64,000 nucleotides of DNA from CAVQAH01 sp963784195 (GCA_963784195.1 CAWARA010000015.1:310001-374000), one strand, 5' to 3'. Shown: positions 41,209 to 51,029, numbered from the stretch's first letter. The notes: generated from the letters alone by a model not told the origin. Made by a program: numbers and translations.

Positions 41209-41790
41209 ATGTTCATACCGAATCGCGTCGGCCGTCGTACCCGGATCGTGCCTGCCGGCGTCCTCCTCGTTCTTCTGGGAGGGCTCGGTTCGGTGCCTCC
41301 GGCCTTTGCGCAGAATCCGACGCTTGCGGAGATTGCGCGGAAGGAACAAGAGCGGCGAAAGACGACCACCGGAACACCGAAGGTTCTGACGAACAAGGAT
41401 TTGCCGCCGTCTGCTCAGCAGCCTCCGCCAACGGCGGCCGCCGCGCCTGCAGCGCCGGCTGGCGAGCAGAAACCAGCTGAAGCGCAGAAGCCGGCCGGGG
41501 AGCCCGAGAAGGACGAAACCTGGTGGAAGCAGCGCATCACCCAGGCGCGCGAGTCGCTGCGGCGCAACGAGGCCTTTCATGAGGCGTTGCAGAGCCGCAT
41601 CAACGCGTTGTCCGCTGATTTCGTGAACCGCGACGATCCCTTCCAGCGCGCCAAGATTGGTGAAGACCGTCAAAAGGCGCTGCTGGAGATGGAGCGCGTC
41701 AAGGCCGAGGTCGTCCAGAACAAGAAGCAAATCGAAGACATCGAAGAGGAAGCCCGCAAGGCTGGCGTACCGCCCGGCTGGCTCCGCTGA
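41209..41790 (+). CDS. Secreted coiled-coil protein of unknown function
   Basis: A 193-residue exported protein. It has a signal peptide (IVPAGVLLVLLGGLGSVPPA, cleavage probably after AFA), then TLAEIARKEQERRKTTTG, a Pro/Ala/Gln-rich linker, and a charged alpha-helical region (WWKQRITQARESLRRNEAFH, AKIGEDRQKALLEMERVKAE, QIEDIEEEARKAGVPPGWL) likely to form a coiled coil. Small proteins of this kind are common in Acidobacteria; I do not recognise a named family. It lies between the second minor-pilin set and the NtrC-type regulator, 17 nt before the latter, so the two may be co-transcribed. Confidence 0.68.
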   Translation: MFIPNRVGRRTRIVPAGVLLVLLGGLGSVPPAFAQNPTLAEIARKEQERRKTTTGTPKVLTNKDLPPSAQQPPPTAAAAPAAPAGEQKPAEAQKPAGEPEKDETWWKQRITQARESLRRNEAFHEALQSRINALSADFVNRDDPFQRAKIGEDRQKALLEMERVKAEVVQNKKQIEDIEEEARKAGVPPGWLR

Positions 41791-41807
41791 CCCGCACTGT
41801 TTCGCGC

Positions 41808-43202
41808 TTGGCTGCTCCCGCCCAAATCCTGATCGTCGAGGACAAGGACTCGCTGCGGGCGATGCTTCGGCACGCGCTCGAACGCCAGGGGCATGGTGTC
41901 CTCGAAGCGCGCGATCAGGAGGAGGCGGTCCGCCTTCTTCAGCAGAATCAGCCCGCTCTCGTGCTGTCGGATTTGCGCCTGCCGGCTGGCGACGGCTTCG
42001 GCGTGCTTCGCGCCACGAAAGACTTCGATTCGGAGATCCCGGTGATCGTCATGACGGCCTACGGCAGCATCGAAGATGCGGTGGCCGCCATGAGGGAGGG
42101 CGCGCTCGACTTCCTGGCGAAGCCTGTCGATCCCGATCATCTCCTGCTGCTCGTCGCCCGCGCCTTGGAGCAGCGCCGCATCCAGACCGAGAACCTGCTG
42201 CTCAAGGAAGAGCTCGCCGTGCGTCGAGGCGCGCCTCTGCTCGTGGGTGAAGACCCCTCGTTGCGCAAGGTGTTCGCATCGCTGCAGCGCGCGGCCTCGA
42301 CCGATACGACCGTCCTTCTCGAAGGCGAAAGCGGCACCGGCAAGGAGTTATTCGCGCGTTCGCTGCACGCGCTGAGCCCGCGCGCTGATGAGCCGTTCGT
42401 CGCGATCAACTGTGCGGCGATCCCCGAAACGTTGCTCGAGACCGAGCTCTTCGGTCACGAAAAAGGCGCGTTCACCGGCGCCGTGGCGAGGAAGCCAGGC
42501 AAGTTCGAGATGGCCCACCATGGCACGCTGTTCCTCGACGAGATCGGCGATCTCCCGCTGTCGCTCCAGGCGAAGATCCTTCGCGCGCTCGAAGAGAAGC
42601 GCTTCGAACGTGTCGGGGGAACGGCGCTCGTGACGGTCGACGTGCGTCTCGTCGCTGCCACCAACCAGGGGTTGCGCGCGCAAGTCGCGGCGCGCCGCTT
42701 CCGCGAAGACCTGTTCTTCCGGCTGTCGGTGTTTCCGATCACGGTCCCGCCGCTGCGCGAGCGGCCTGGAGACATTCCGCTGCTGGCGCGGTACTTCACG
42801 GATCGCTTCTGCCGCGAGATGAAGAAGAGGCCGATCGTGCTGTCGCCTGCCGTGCTCGAGCAACTCGTGGCCTACCGGTGGCCCGGCAACGTCCGCGAGC
42901 TTCAGAACTGCATCGAGCGTGCGGTCATCCTCGCGGAAGGCGATGCGATTCAGCTTCGTCATCTCAATCTGACGTTCCAGGCTGTGCCCGCTCAGCCCGA
43001 GCCCGAGGCGGATCCGTGGGCCGAATTCGAGATGTCAGGCAGTCTCAGCGACGTCAGCAGACGCGCGATGTCACTGGCCGAGCGCCTGAAGATTCAGCAG
43101 GTGCTGCGGGAAGCGGACAACAACAAGGGACGTGCGGCCGAGCTGCTCCAGATCACCTACAAGATGCTTCTGTCGAAGGTGAAGGAGCATCGCCTCGAAT
43201 AG
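41808..43202 (+). CDS. NtrC-family sigma-54-dependent response regulator
   Basis: A 464-residue regulator with TTG start. The receiver domain has the acidic pair (IVEDKDS) and phospho-acceptor Asp55 (VLSDLRLPAGDG). The AAA+ domain has Walker A GESGTGKE, the sigma-54 loop GAFTGA, Walker B TLFLDEIGDL and FREDLFFRLSVFPI. The C-terminal Fis-type helix-turn-helix is IQQVLREADNNKGRAAELLQ. It is distinct from PilR at 21439. Possible partners are the kinase at 29974 and the sigma-54-type promoters at 31418 and 38760; this is inference. Confidence 0.9.
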   Translation: MAAPAQILIVEDKDSLRAMLRHALERQGHGVLEARDQEEAVRLLQQNQPALVLSDLRLPAGDGFGVLRATKDFDSEIPVIVMTAYGSIEDAVAAMREGALDFLAKPVDPDHLLLLVARALEQRRIQTENLLLKEELAVRRGAPLLVGEDPSLRKVFASLQRAASTDTTVLLEGESGTGKELFARSLHALSPRADEPFVAINCAAIPETLLETELFGHEKGAFTGAVARKPGKFEMAHHGTLFLDEIGDLPLSLQAKILRALEEKRFERVGGTALVTVDVRLVAATNQGLRAQVAARRFREDLFFRLSVFPITVPPLRERPGDIPLLARYFTDRFCREMKKRPIVLSPAVLEQLVAYRWPGNVRELQNCIERAVILAEGDAIQLRHLNLTFQAVPAQPEPEADPWAEFEMSGSLSDVSRRAMSLAERLKIQQVLREADNNKGRAAELLQITYKMLLSKVKEHRLE

Positions 43203-43203
43203 G

Positions 43204-44329
43204 TCATCCCTCGCTGGATTTCATTCCTGACAGCCGCACGGCGGCCAATGCGCCCGCCAGTTCCTCGGTAGACACGTCGCTCGCCGTGGTGGTCGCACCA
43301 ATCGCGGTGGGTAGCACGAAATGCAGCCGGCCCGCGATGACTTTCTTGTCGCGCGTCACCGCTTCGAGCACGTAGCGCCGGATCGAGGTCGGAGACTGGC
43401 GGCAGCGGTCCCATCTGCACGATGAGGGCAGTGAGGGCGTCGCGATCGTCGCCCGACAGAAGGCCCCTGGTGACGGCGATCTCCGCAGCCGCGAGCATTC
43501 CATAGGCCACGGCTTCACCGTGCCTGAAGCGGCGATACCTGGTGGCGGCTTCGAGCGCGTGCGCAATCGTGTGGCCGAAGTTCAGCGCCCGCCGCGGTCC
43601 TGACTCGCGCTCGTCGCCCTCGACGACGGCCGCCTTGATCTGGCAGCACTCCGCGATCACCGCCGTCAGCGCCTCATCATTCCGCGCAAACAGCTGGGTG
43701 AGCTGTTCCCGGATGCGATCGAACAGCGGACGGCTGGCAATCATCCCGTATTTGACGACTTCGTACAAGCCGGCTCGAAACTCGCGGCGCGGAAGCGTGG
43801 CGAGGAACGCCGGGTCGACGATGACCGCAGACGGCTGGTGAAAGGCGCCGATCAGGTTCTTGCCGAGCGGGTGGTTGACGCCGACCTTGCCGCCGATAGC
43901 ACTATCGACCTGTGCCAGCAGCGTGGTCGGCACGTGGACGATCGGCACGCCACGCAGATACGTCGCCGCGGCCAGGCCTGCTGTATCGCCGACCACACCG
44001 CCGCCGACGGCAACGATTGTGGTGGCCCTGTCAGCACCGGCCTTGATCAGCGCGTCATAGATGCGGCTGACGGTCGGCAGCTGCTTGTAGCGCTCCCCGT
44101 CGGGCAGGAGCACCGGCTCGTCGTCGGTAACGTCGGCGAAGGTCTCCCCGTGTAACCGCCAGACCATCTGGCTGGAGACGATGAACCGGCGCTTGGGGAG
44201 CCTGGCTTCTTCCAGCACCGCCGCCAGCCGCGAGCGGGCACCGGTGCCGATTTCGATGACGTACGTGGACGTTCCGGCGCGCGCTTCGATGCGGCGCAGC
44301 GTGATCGGGTGGCGTTGGTTGGCGGTCAT
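43204..44329 (-). CDS. aroB: 3-dehydroquinate synthase (frameshift near 43390)
   Basis: AroB makes 3-dehydroquinate in the shikimate pathway and uses NAD and a metal. Motifs include VAVGGGVVGDTAGLAAATY, PTTLLAQVDSAIGGKVGVNH, GLYEVVKYGMI and the metal ligands in LNFGHTIAHALE and RHGEAVAYGM. The joined length is about 374 residues. The C-terminal 55 residues (VLEAVTRDKKVIAGRLHFVL) are in the +1 frame; the join is at GACCTCGATCC, where dropping G gives SDLIRRYVLEAV. It converges on the NtrC-type gene with a 1-nt gap and diverges from nadB. Confidence 0.92.
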
Positions 44330-44430
44330 CGTGAGACGGTTGGCTGTCGGCGGTCCCGCGCGGGCAGCCGCCAGTCTGCGCGAATCCGGCGCGAGGGCGA
44401 ATGGTAGGATAACAGGATCGAAAAATCGTT

Positions 44431-46005
44431 GTGCGTCGCGCAGACTTCCTCATCATCGGTAGCGGAATCGCCGGCCTTCGGGCCGCGGTGGAACTGGCGG
44501 ACGCCGGGTCGGTGCTGGTGCTCACGAAGTCCGAGCCGCGCGAGGGGAACACCGGCTACGCACAGGGCGGCATCGCGGCTGCGGTCGGTCCCGGTGACTC
44601 ACCCGCGCTCCACGCCGCCGATACGATCGCAGCCGGCGACGGGCTCTGCGATCCGCGCGCCGTCGAGTTGCTGGTCGAGGAAGGACCTCGCTACGTTCGC
44701 GAGCTGATGGACTGGGGCGTCGAGTTCGATCTCGATCGCGACGGCAAGCCGCAGCTGACGCTGGAGGGCGCGCACAGTGTCCGCCGGGTCCTGCACGCCG
44801 GTGATACGACGGGACGTGAGCTCTCGCGCGTGCTCTGGACGAAGGTGTCTCAGCTGCCGTCAGTCTCCACGATCGATCACGCACTCGTCGTGGGACTCGT
44901 CGAAAAGGATGGCAGATGCGCCGGCGCCACGTATCTGACCGAAGATGGCGCGTCGCACGTGGTTGCCTCCGACTCGGTACTCCTGGCGACCGGCGGCGCG
45001 GGGCAGGTCTTCAGCGATACGACGAATCCTCCGGTGGCTACCGGCGATGGGATCGCCATGGCCTACCGCGCCGGCGCGCGCGTCGTCGATCTGGAGTTCG
45101 TGCAGTTTCACCCGACGGCGTTACGGATGCCGGGACAGCCGCGGTTCCTTCTTTCAGAAGCGCTCCGCGGCGAGGGCGCGCGGCTCGTGAACGCCGCGGG
45201 CGACGCATTCATGGACAAGTACGACCCGGCCGGCGAGCTCGCCCCGCGCGACCGCGTGGCCAGGGCGATCGAGCGGGAAGCGCGCCGAACCGGCGAGCCC
45301 GTGTTCCTGTCGATGCGCCATCTTGACCCCGCGTATGTGCATTCGCGATTTCCGTTGTTGTCGGAAGCGTGCACGCGGGCCGGTCTCGACCTCGCGCTCG
45401 ATCCGGTCCCGGTCGGCCCTGCCGCCCATTACGTGATGGGCGGGGTCGAGACGGACCTGGATGCGAGAACGAGCCTTCCAGGGTTGTATGCGGCGGGAGA
45501 AGTGGCCTGCACCGGCGTCCACGGGGCCAACCGGCTGGCCAGCAACTCGTTGCTCGAGGGCCTCGTCTTCGGCGCACGTGCCGGAAAGGCGATGAGGGAA
45601 CCAGCAGCGCGCCGCTTTAGCGGCGCGTCGGGCGTCAAAGACGCGGAGCTGAAGCTCCGCGCTGCAGCAGCGCGCGGCTTCAGCCGCGCGACGCTGACCG
45701 CACATGACGTCCAGGCTCTGATGTGGAAGCACGTCGGTTTGTTCCGGGATCGGGCGGGATTGCAGCAGGCCCTGACGGTTCTCGAGCCGGCGTGGCAGGC
45801 GATCGACGAAACGCTCACGGCATCGGGAAGCCCGGATCTTGACGTCTGGCGCCTGACGAGCCTGCTGACGGTGGGGATGCTCGTGACCCGCGCCGCTCTT
45901 CGCCGGGACGAGAGCCGGGGTGCGCACTACCGGGCGGATTACCCTGAGCGTGACGATATAAACTGGAAGAGGCGCGTGTCGGAGGCCCTTGACGATGGCA
46001 GATAA
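44431..46005 (+). CDS. nadB: L-aspartate oxidase with repeat-encoded insert
   Basis: NadB oxidises L-aspartate to iminoaspartate, the first step of NAD synthesis. The 524-residue protein has the FAD Rossmann motif IIGSGIAGLRAAVEL, GNTGYAQGGIAAA, the substrate-site region LEFVQFHPTAL and the signature GVHGANRLASNSLLEGL. Between this and the C-terminal helical domain (TLTAHDVQALMWKHVGLFRD) is an in-frame insert of about 30 residues (AARRFSGASGVKDAELKLRA and onward) encoded by three palindromes at 45608-45690. GTG start at 44431. It overlaps proS by 11 nt if proS starts at ATG 45995. Confidence 0.9.
   Translation: MRRADFLIIGSGIAGLRAAVELADAGSVLVLTKSEPREGNTGYAQGGIAAAVGPGDSPALHAADTIAAGDGLCDPRAVELLVEEGPRYVRELMDWGVEFDLDRDGKPQLTLEGAHSVRRVLHAGDTTGRELSRVLWTKVSQLPSVSTIDHALVVGLVEKDGRCAGATYLTEDGASHVVASDSVLLATGGAGQVFSDTTNPPVATGDGIAMAYRAGARVVDLEFVQFHPTALRMPGQPRFLLSEALRGEGARLVNAAGDAFMDKYDPAGELAPRDRVARAIEREARRTGEPVFLSMRHLDPAYVHSRFPLLSEACTRAGLDLALDPVPVGPAAHYVMGGVETDLDARTSLPGLYAAGEVACTGVHGANRLASNSLLEGLVFGARAGKAMREPAARRFSGASGVKDAELKLRAAAARGFSRATLTAHDVQALMWKHVGLFRDRAGLQQALTVLEPAWQAIDETLTASGSPDLDVWRLTSLLTVGMLVTRAALRRDESRGAHYRADYPERDDINWKRRVSEALDDGR
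45608..45690. repeat. Three palindromic elements inside nadB
   Basis: Three perfect inverted repeats lie at 45608-45627 (CGCGCCGCT-TT-AGCGGCGCG), 45643-45660 (GCGGAGCT-GA-AGCTCCGC) and 45671-45690 (CGCGCGGCT-TC-AGCCGCGCG). Each has 8-9 nt arms ending CT/AG around a 2-nt centre, as do the intergenic palindromes at 4564 and 25155. They are translated in frame within a presumed surface linker of NadB. Confidence 0.85.
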
Positions 46006-47446
46006 GAAAGAGGCGTTGGTTACCGAGATCACGCCTCAGTCAGAGGATTTTTCGCGGTGGTACCTGGATGTCGTCCGGCGGGCGGAGCTCGCCGACTACA
46101 CCGAGGTCAAAGGCTGCATGGCAATCCGGCCGTACGGCTACGCCATCTGGGAATTGATCCAGCAGGGGCTGGATCGCCGGTTCAAGGCCACCGGCCACGT
46201 GAACGCGTACTTCCCGCTCTTCATCCCGGCGAGTCTCCTGATGAAGGAGAAGGAACACGTCGAGGGATTCGCGCCGCAAGTCGCGTGGGTGACACGCGGC
46301 GGTGACGAAGAACTCGCCGAACCGCTCGTGATCCGTCCGACCTCCGAGGCGATCATCGGCACGCTGTACGCGAAGTGGATTCAGTCGTGGCGGGATCTAC
46401 CCGTGCTCATCAACCAGTGGGCAAACGTCGTCCGCTGGGAAAAAGTGACGCGTCCATTCCTGCGCACCACGGAGTTCCTCTGGCAGGAGGGACATACGGC
46501 GCACGAAACTCAGGACGAGGCACAGGAGGAAACGCTCAAGATTCTCGGCATCTACAAGGAGTTCGCCGAGACCGAGCTGGCGATGCCGGTCGTCGATGGA
46601 CAGAAGAGCGAGAGCGAAAAGTTCGCGGGCGCATCGCGGACGTATTCGATCGAAGCGCTGATGGGCGACGGGCGTGCGCTGCAGGCGGGCACCTCGCACA
46701 ACCTCGGGCAGAATTTCGCGAAAGCCTTCGAGATCCAGTTCCAGGGACGCGACAAGACGCTGCAGCACGTCTGGACGACGTCGTGGGGCGTGTCCACGCG
46801 GCTCATCGGCGGCGTGATCATGACGCACGGGGACGATAGCGGGCTGATCCTGCCTCCGCGCGTGGCGCCGTATCAGGTCGTCATGATTCCTATTCCACGC
46901 GGCAACTGGCAGGAAACGGTGCTGCCGCGGGCGCGGGAGATTCGCGACGAGCTCGTTCGCCGCGGGATTCGCGTGATGCTCGACGATCGCGAGGCCTACA
47001 CGCCTGGATGGAAGTTCGCCGAGTGGGAGCTCCGGGGCGTGCCGCTCCGGCTCGAGATCGGCCCGAAAGACCTCGAGAAGTCTCAGGTCGTCCTGGCGCG
47101 TCGCGACACGCGCGAGAAGACGTTCACCCCGATGGAGGGACTGGGCGACCGGGTGGTCACGCTGCTCGACGAGATTCAGCAGGCGCTCTACAAGCGCGCG
47201 CTGGAGTATCGCGAAACCCACACGACGCGGGTGACGAGCTTCGACGAGTTCAAGGCCGCGATGGAGGGCCGTCCCGGATTCGTGATCGCCGGCTGGTGCG
47301 GCAGCGTCGACTGCGAGGCGCAGATCAAGGCGGAGACACAGGCGACGCTCCGCAATATTCCCTTCGGGTCCGAGAAGGCATCGACGGTGTGCGTCAAGTG
47401 CGGCCGTCCGGCGTCGAGCGAACCCTGGTTTGCCAAGGCGTATTGA
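45995..47446 (+). CDS. proS: Prolyl-tRNA synthetase, archaeal/eukaryotic-type (ProS type 3)
   Basis: Charges tRNA-Pro with proline. The 483-residue protein (MADKKEALVTEITPQSEDFS) is of the short type lacking the editing insertion domain. Class II motifs are visible: motif 1 region (MAIRPYGYAIWELIQQGLDR), motif 2 (LVIRPTSE, NVVRWEKVTRPFLRTTEFLW) and motif 3 (RLIGGVIMTHGDD). The anticodon-binding domain and a C-terminal zinc-type region with cysteines (GWCGSVDC, VCVKCGRPASSEPWF) follow, ending in the typical AKAY. ATG 45995 is preferred to TTG 45989. Confidence 0.95.
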   Translation: MADKKEALVTEITPQSEDFSRWYLDVVRRAELADYTEVKGCMAIRPYGYAIWELIQQGLDRRFKATGHVNAYFPLFIPASLLMKEKEHVEGFAPQVAWVTRGGDEELAEPLVIRPTSEAIIGTLYAKWIQSWRDLPVLINQWANVVRWEKVTRPFLRTTEFLWQEGHTAHETQDEAQEETLKILGIYKEFAETELAMPVVDGQKSESEKFAGASRTYSIEALMGDGRALQAGTSHNLGQNFAKAFEIQFQGRDKTLQHVWTTSWGVSTRLIGGVIMTHGDDSGLILPPRVAPYQVVMIPIPRGNWQETVLPRAREIRDELVRRGIRVMLDDREAYTPGWKFAEWELRGVPLRLEIGPKDLEKSQVVLARRDTREKTFTPMEGLGDRVVTLLDEIQQALYKRALEYRETHTTRVTSFDEFKAAMEGRPGFVIAGWCGSVDCEAQIKAETQATLRNIPFGSEKASTVCVKCGRPASSEPWFAKAY

Positions 47447-49276
47447 GTCGTCCGCCTCGAGCTCCGGCGGCGTCGCCGTGCGCGGGCCTCGAAAAGGCGC
47501 CAGGCCGGTCCCACGTCGCCAGCGGCTGATTGGCGGCCTGCTGGCTCTGACGCTGGCCGGCATCGCCTACGTCAACGTCTTCAACAATCCGTTCGTCTAC
47601 GACGACTACGACACCGTCATCGCCAACCCGTCGCTGGTCGATCTGTCGAACGTGAGGTTCGTGCTGGGGCACAGCCCGTTCAGACCGGTCGTCAACGTGT
47701 CCTACGCGCTGGACCGGGCGATCTGGGGGTTCTGGGCCCCAGGCTTTCACCTCACCAACGTCGTGCTGCACACGATGGTGGTCGGGCTGCTCTATGCCTT
47801 CATTCTGAGAGCGCTCTCGGACACCCGAGTTCGGGTCAGCGGCGGGAACATCGACTGGCGCGATCCCGGACGGTTCGACGCCTGGGCCGCGTGCACCGCA
47901 GCCACGATGTTCGGGGTGCATCCGCTGATGACCGAAGCGGTCGCCTATGTGTCCGGCCGCTCGGAATTGCTGGTCGGGGTGTTTTTCCTCAGCGCACTCC
48001 TGTGCGGGCGCGCGGCCATCGTTGCCCCGCTGTCGGCGAATGTCGAGAGACGGCGCGTGCGGCTGATTCGATCGACGATCGCGACTGTCGTGCTCGGCCT
48101 GCTCGCGCTGTTTTCGAAGGAGAACGGCGCCGTGCTGCCCCTTGTGTCTGTTCCTGTACGACCGTCTGGTCATTCCGGGAACGCCTGAAGCCAGACGCTG
48201 GCGAGCGCGCTATGTCTTCTTTCCAGCCTTTGCGGTGATAGCCGCGGCGGCGATCATCCGGTACCTGTTCTTTCCGCTGCCTGTCTCCGCCACAGGTGTC
48301 GCGCCACTCTTGTCGCTGCTCACGCAGGCGATCGTCATCTGGCGGTATCTCGCGTTGATGATCTGGCCGGACGGGCAGTCGATCATGCATGCCGTCCACC
48401 ACGTGACCTCATGGGCCGATCCCAGGGGCTGGTTGGCGCTGACGGCCATCGTGATGCTCGTGCTGGCCTCGTTCTCTCTGCGTCGCGTGGCGCCGCTCGT
48501 TCCATTCGGTCTGCTCTGGTTCTTCACGGTGCTGGCGCCCTCGTCCAGCATCGTGGCGCTTCGCGAGGGCATGGCCGAACATCGCGTTTATCTCGCCGCT
48601 GCGGGAATCGCGGTCGCCTTCGCGCGCCCTGGCATGCTGCTGTTTGTAGCGCTGTCTCGCGGGAAACCGGGGCTGCCGGAGAGTTATGCGACGGCGCTGG
48701 TCCTGCTCGCGGCGCTGCTCACCAGCTTGACGCTATCGAGGAATCAGGTGTGGTCGAGCCCGGTCCACCTGTGGGCTGAGGCGGTTGAACGGTCGCCCGG
48801 GATGTGGGAGCCGCGATACGCGCTGGGTGACGTGTTGCGTCAGCGCGGACGCTGCGTCGATGCCATTCCGCACTACCGCGTCGTCGTTCAGCTCAGGCCG
48901 TCGAATCGGGATGCGTTCACGAATCTCGGAATCTGCCTGGCGCAAACCGGACACCTCGAGGAGGCCGAACGCGCATTCAGGAAGACGCTCGATCTGGATC
49001 CGCAATACTGCGCGTGGCTACACCAACCTTGGAGCGCTGGCCGTCGTCGCGGGAAATATGGACGCGGCCCGCGATCACTACCTGCAGGCCATCGCGGTGG
49101 AGCCTCGCAATGTGCTCGCCCGACTGCAGCTTGCGCGGCTCTACGAGACCACATTTCACGACTACCATGCAGCGGCCCGCATGTGTGGCGAGGCGGGCTC
49201 CATTGCGCCGGCGACGCCAGGGCTTGCCGAGTGCGTCGAGCGCAATCGGAAGCTGGCGCAGGACGGCGGGAGATGA
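47430..49276 (+). CDS. Polytopic membrane protein with C-terminal TPR repeats (two frameshifts)
   Basis: A protein of about 614 residues when joined. The membrane part starts LIGGLLALTLAGIAYVNVFN and has the acidic loop NPFVYDDYDTVIANPSL, HSPFRPVVNVSYALD and GVHPLMTEAVAYVSGRSELL, features of the acidobacterial and eukaryotic TMTC-like mannosyltransferase/TPR family. About ten helices follow, then TPR units (AHYRVVVQLRPSN-like, TNLGICLAQTGHLEEAERAF, TNLGALAVVAGNMDAARDHY). Frame changes of +1 occur near 48138 (CTGCCCCTTGTG) and 49013 (TGCGCGTGG). The N-terminus overlaps proS; a GTG at 47478 is an alternative start. Probably glycosylates exported proteins or lipids. Confidence 0.78.
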
Positions 49277-50649
49277 AGCGACGGCTCCGAGTCCTGCACT
49301 CCGTGCATGACTTCCTGCCGCGGCACCAGGCGGGATCGGAGCTCTACGCGGCGGCACTGGCACGTGCGCAGTCTGCGGATCATGACGTCTTCGTTCTGGC
49401 TGCCGATTACGATCCGGCAACGCCGCACGGGACGCTCAGGTGGCGCGAATACGAGGGCTTGCCCGTCATCGAGTTGATCAACAACTGGCGGTTCGGCTCG
49501 CTGAGCGAGACGTACAGGTCGCCCCGGGTGAACGCGCAGCTGACACACGTGCTCGATGCGGTCAGGCCGGACATCCTTCACTGCCACAACCTTCTCAATC
49601 TGAGTTTCGATCTTCCGCGGATAGCCCGCGAGCGTGGCGCTCGAACCGTCGCGACCCTGCACGACTACACGCTGGTCTGTCCTTCAGGCGGCCAGCGTGT
49701 GCATATGGCTGACGCGCACGTCTGTCATGAAATCGATCCGGAACGGTGCGCACGGTGCTTCGCCCAGTCGCCGTTTCACGCGAAGATGGCGGCCAGGGTG
49801 GTGACCTCGGGCCCGCTTGGCAGGTTCGTAGCGGTCGCGGCTGGAATCGCCCGGCGGCGCGCGCCCTGGATCGTATCCGCCGCCAGCCAGGTGCCGGGCC
49901 CCGCCATCACTGCCGCTGATGTCCGCCAGCGTCTGGCATGTGCGAGGAACGTGCTCGAAACCGTCGATCTCTTCGTCGCTCCCTCGCGTTCGCTGGCCGA
50001 CGAATATCTCCGGCTCGGATTGCCTCGCGACCGGCTCGTCGTGTCGGACTACGGATTCGAGCCAATCGCCCCTCTTCCCAGGCATCAGTCCGCCACACTT
50101 CGCATCGGGTTCGTCGGAACGCTCGTCTGGCATAAGGGTGCGCATGTTCTGCTTGAAGCGTTGCGAACGCTGCCTGCGGGCTACTCGCTGCAGCTGTTCG
50201 GCGATCCCGAAACCTTTCCCGCGTACACCGCCCGGCTGAAGCAGTTGTCGGGCGGGCTTCCGGTCACCTTCGAGGGCCGCTACGATCACGCGCGAGTCGC
50301 CGACGTGTATTCGAGGATCGACGTGCTCGTGGTGCCATCACTCTGGCCGGAGAATTCGCCGCTCGTCATCCACGAGGCATTCCAGCAGGGCGTTGCCGTC
50401 GTCGGGGCACGGACGGGCGGTATCGTCGATCTCGTTCAGCACGGCGTGAATGGGTTGCTGTACGAACCGTTTTCGGCCGGGGCGCTGGCCTCCGCCCTCG
50501 AAGCGTTGCTGCAGGATCGCGCGCTGGTGGCACGGCTGGTCGCGGCGGCGCCCGCGGTGAAGTCGATTGCGGAGGATGCGAGGGAGTGGGAGGAGAGGTA
50601 TCGGCGTTTGCTGCAACCGTCGGCTGTAATGGAGGGTGCCCTTCGATAG
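49273..50649 (+). CDS. GT4-type glycosyltransferase
   Basis: A 458-residue glycosyltransferase with two Rossmann-like domains (GT-B). The N-terminal domain starts RLRVLHSVHDFLPRHQAGSE and includes DILHCHNLLNL and TLHDYTLVCPSGG. An internal cysteine pair region (HVCHEIDPERCARCF) is common in this subfamily. The C-terminal donor domain has IGFVGTLVWHKGAHVLLEAL, FEGRYDH and the EX7E-like VPSLWPENSPLVIHEAFQQG. It transfers an activated sugar to a growing glycan in the cytoplasm. The ATG overlaps the preceding stop (ATGA). It is intact. Confidence 0.9.
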   Translation: MKRRLRVLHSVHDFLPRHQAGSELYAAALARAQSADHDVFVLAADYDPATPHGTLRWREYEGLPVIELINNWRFGSLSETYRSPRVNAQLTHVLDAVRPDILHCHNLLNLSFDLPRIARERGARTVATLHDYTLVCPSGGQRVHMADAHVCHEIDPERCARCFAQSPFHAKMAARVVTSGPLGRFVAVAAGIARRRAPWIVSAASQVPGPAITAADVRQRLACARNVLETVDLFVAPSRSLADEYLRLGLPRDRLVVSDYGFEPIAPLPRHQSATLRIGFVGTLVWHKGAHVLLEALRTLPAGYSLQLFGDPETFPAYTARLKQLSGGLPVTFEGRYDHARVADVYSRIDVLVVPSLWPENSPLVIHEAFQQGVAVVGARTGGIVDLVQHGVNGLLYEPFSAGALASALEALLQDRALVARLVAAAPAVKSIAEDAREWEERYRRLLQPSAVMEGALR

Positions 50650-50659
50650 AAGTAACCAG

Positions 50660-50752
50660 GGACCCACGCCGTTCGCACGCAGCGAGATCTTTAAGCCGTT
50701 CGACGAGTTCATCGTCCGAGAGCGCAGCGAACGCAGTGACGTTGTCGGACAC
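50660..50752 (-). pseudogene. Remnant of an HNH-type protein N-terminus
   Basis: On the minus strand the first 30 codons read MSDNVTAFAALSDDELVERL then KDLAACERRGS, which resembles the start of HNH endonuclease-like proteins of Acidobacteria and Myxobacteria (LSDxELLxRVKxLAxxERR). The reading frame then runs into unrelated sequence and the GT4 gene, and no HNH catalytic part is present. Assignment rests on memory of the family N-terminus and is tentative. Confidence 0.4.
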
Positions 50753-50942
50753 TGCAACTGAGGCTGACGTTTACACGGTCATATGCCCATGGCTATATTG
50801 AGGCATGAATCGAGCGATGCCGGAAAGGTCAAGACGTCTCCCTGAATGATGCTCGATGCGGTCAACAGGCTTGCGCGGGTGGTCTCGCTGGAAGCGTGGT
50901 GCAGGAGGTCGGAGCTCCCTTTGGCACAGTGGAAGCGATGGG

Positions 50943-51029
50943 ATGCCAGTGCCGACCCTGCTTGATACGCACGCCTGGGTGCGGTGGTTGGCGGAAGCTC
51001 GTCGTCTGAACGTGCAGTCGTTCTGGTAG
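50943..51029 (+). pseudogene. Remnant of a PIN-domain (VapC-like) toxin N-terminus
   Basis: A 28-codon frame reads MPVPTLLDTHAWVRWLAEAR and stops after NVQSFW. The LLDTHAWxxWLA start is the hallmark of PIN-domain toxins, with the first catalytic Asp in LLDTH. The remaining about 100 residues are missing. With the HNH remnant at 50660 it marks the 391-nt gap 50650-51040 as a decayed insertion between two glycosyltransferase genes. Nothing else is seen in that gap. Confidence 0.5.

Noticed and set aside
50786..50848. Short plus-strand frame MPMAILRHESSDAGKVKTSP as an antitoxin gene
   Set aside because: Only 20 codons, no recognisable antitoxin motif, and too far from the PIN remnant to be sure.
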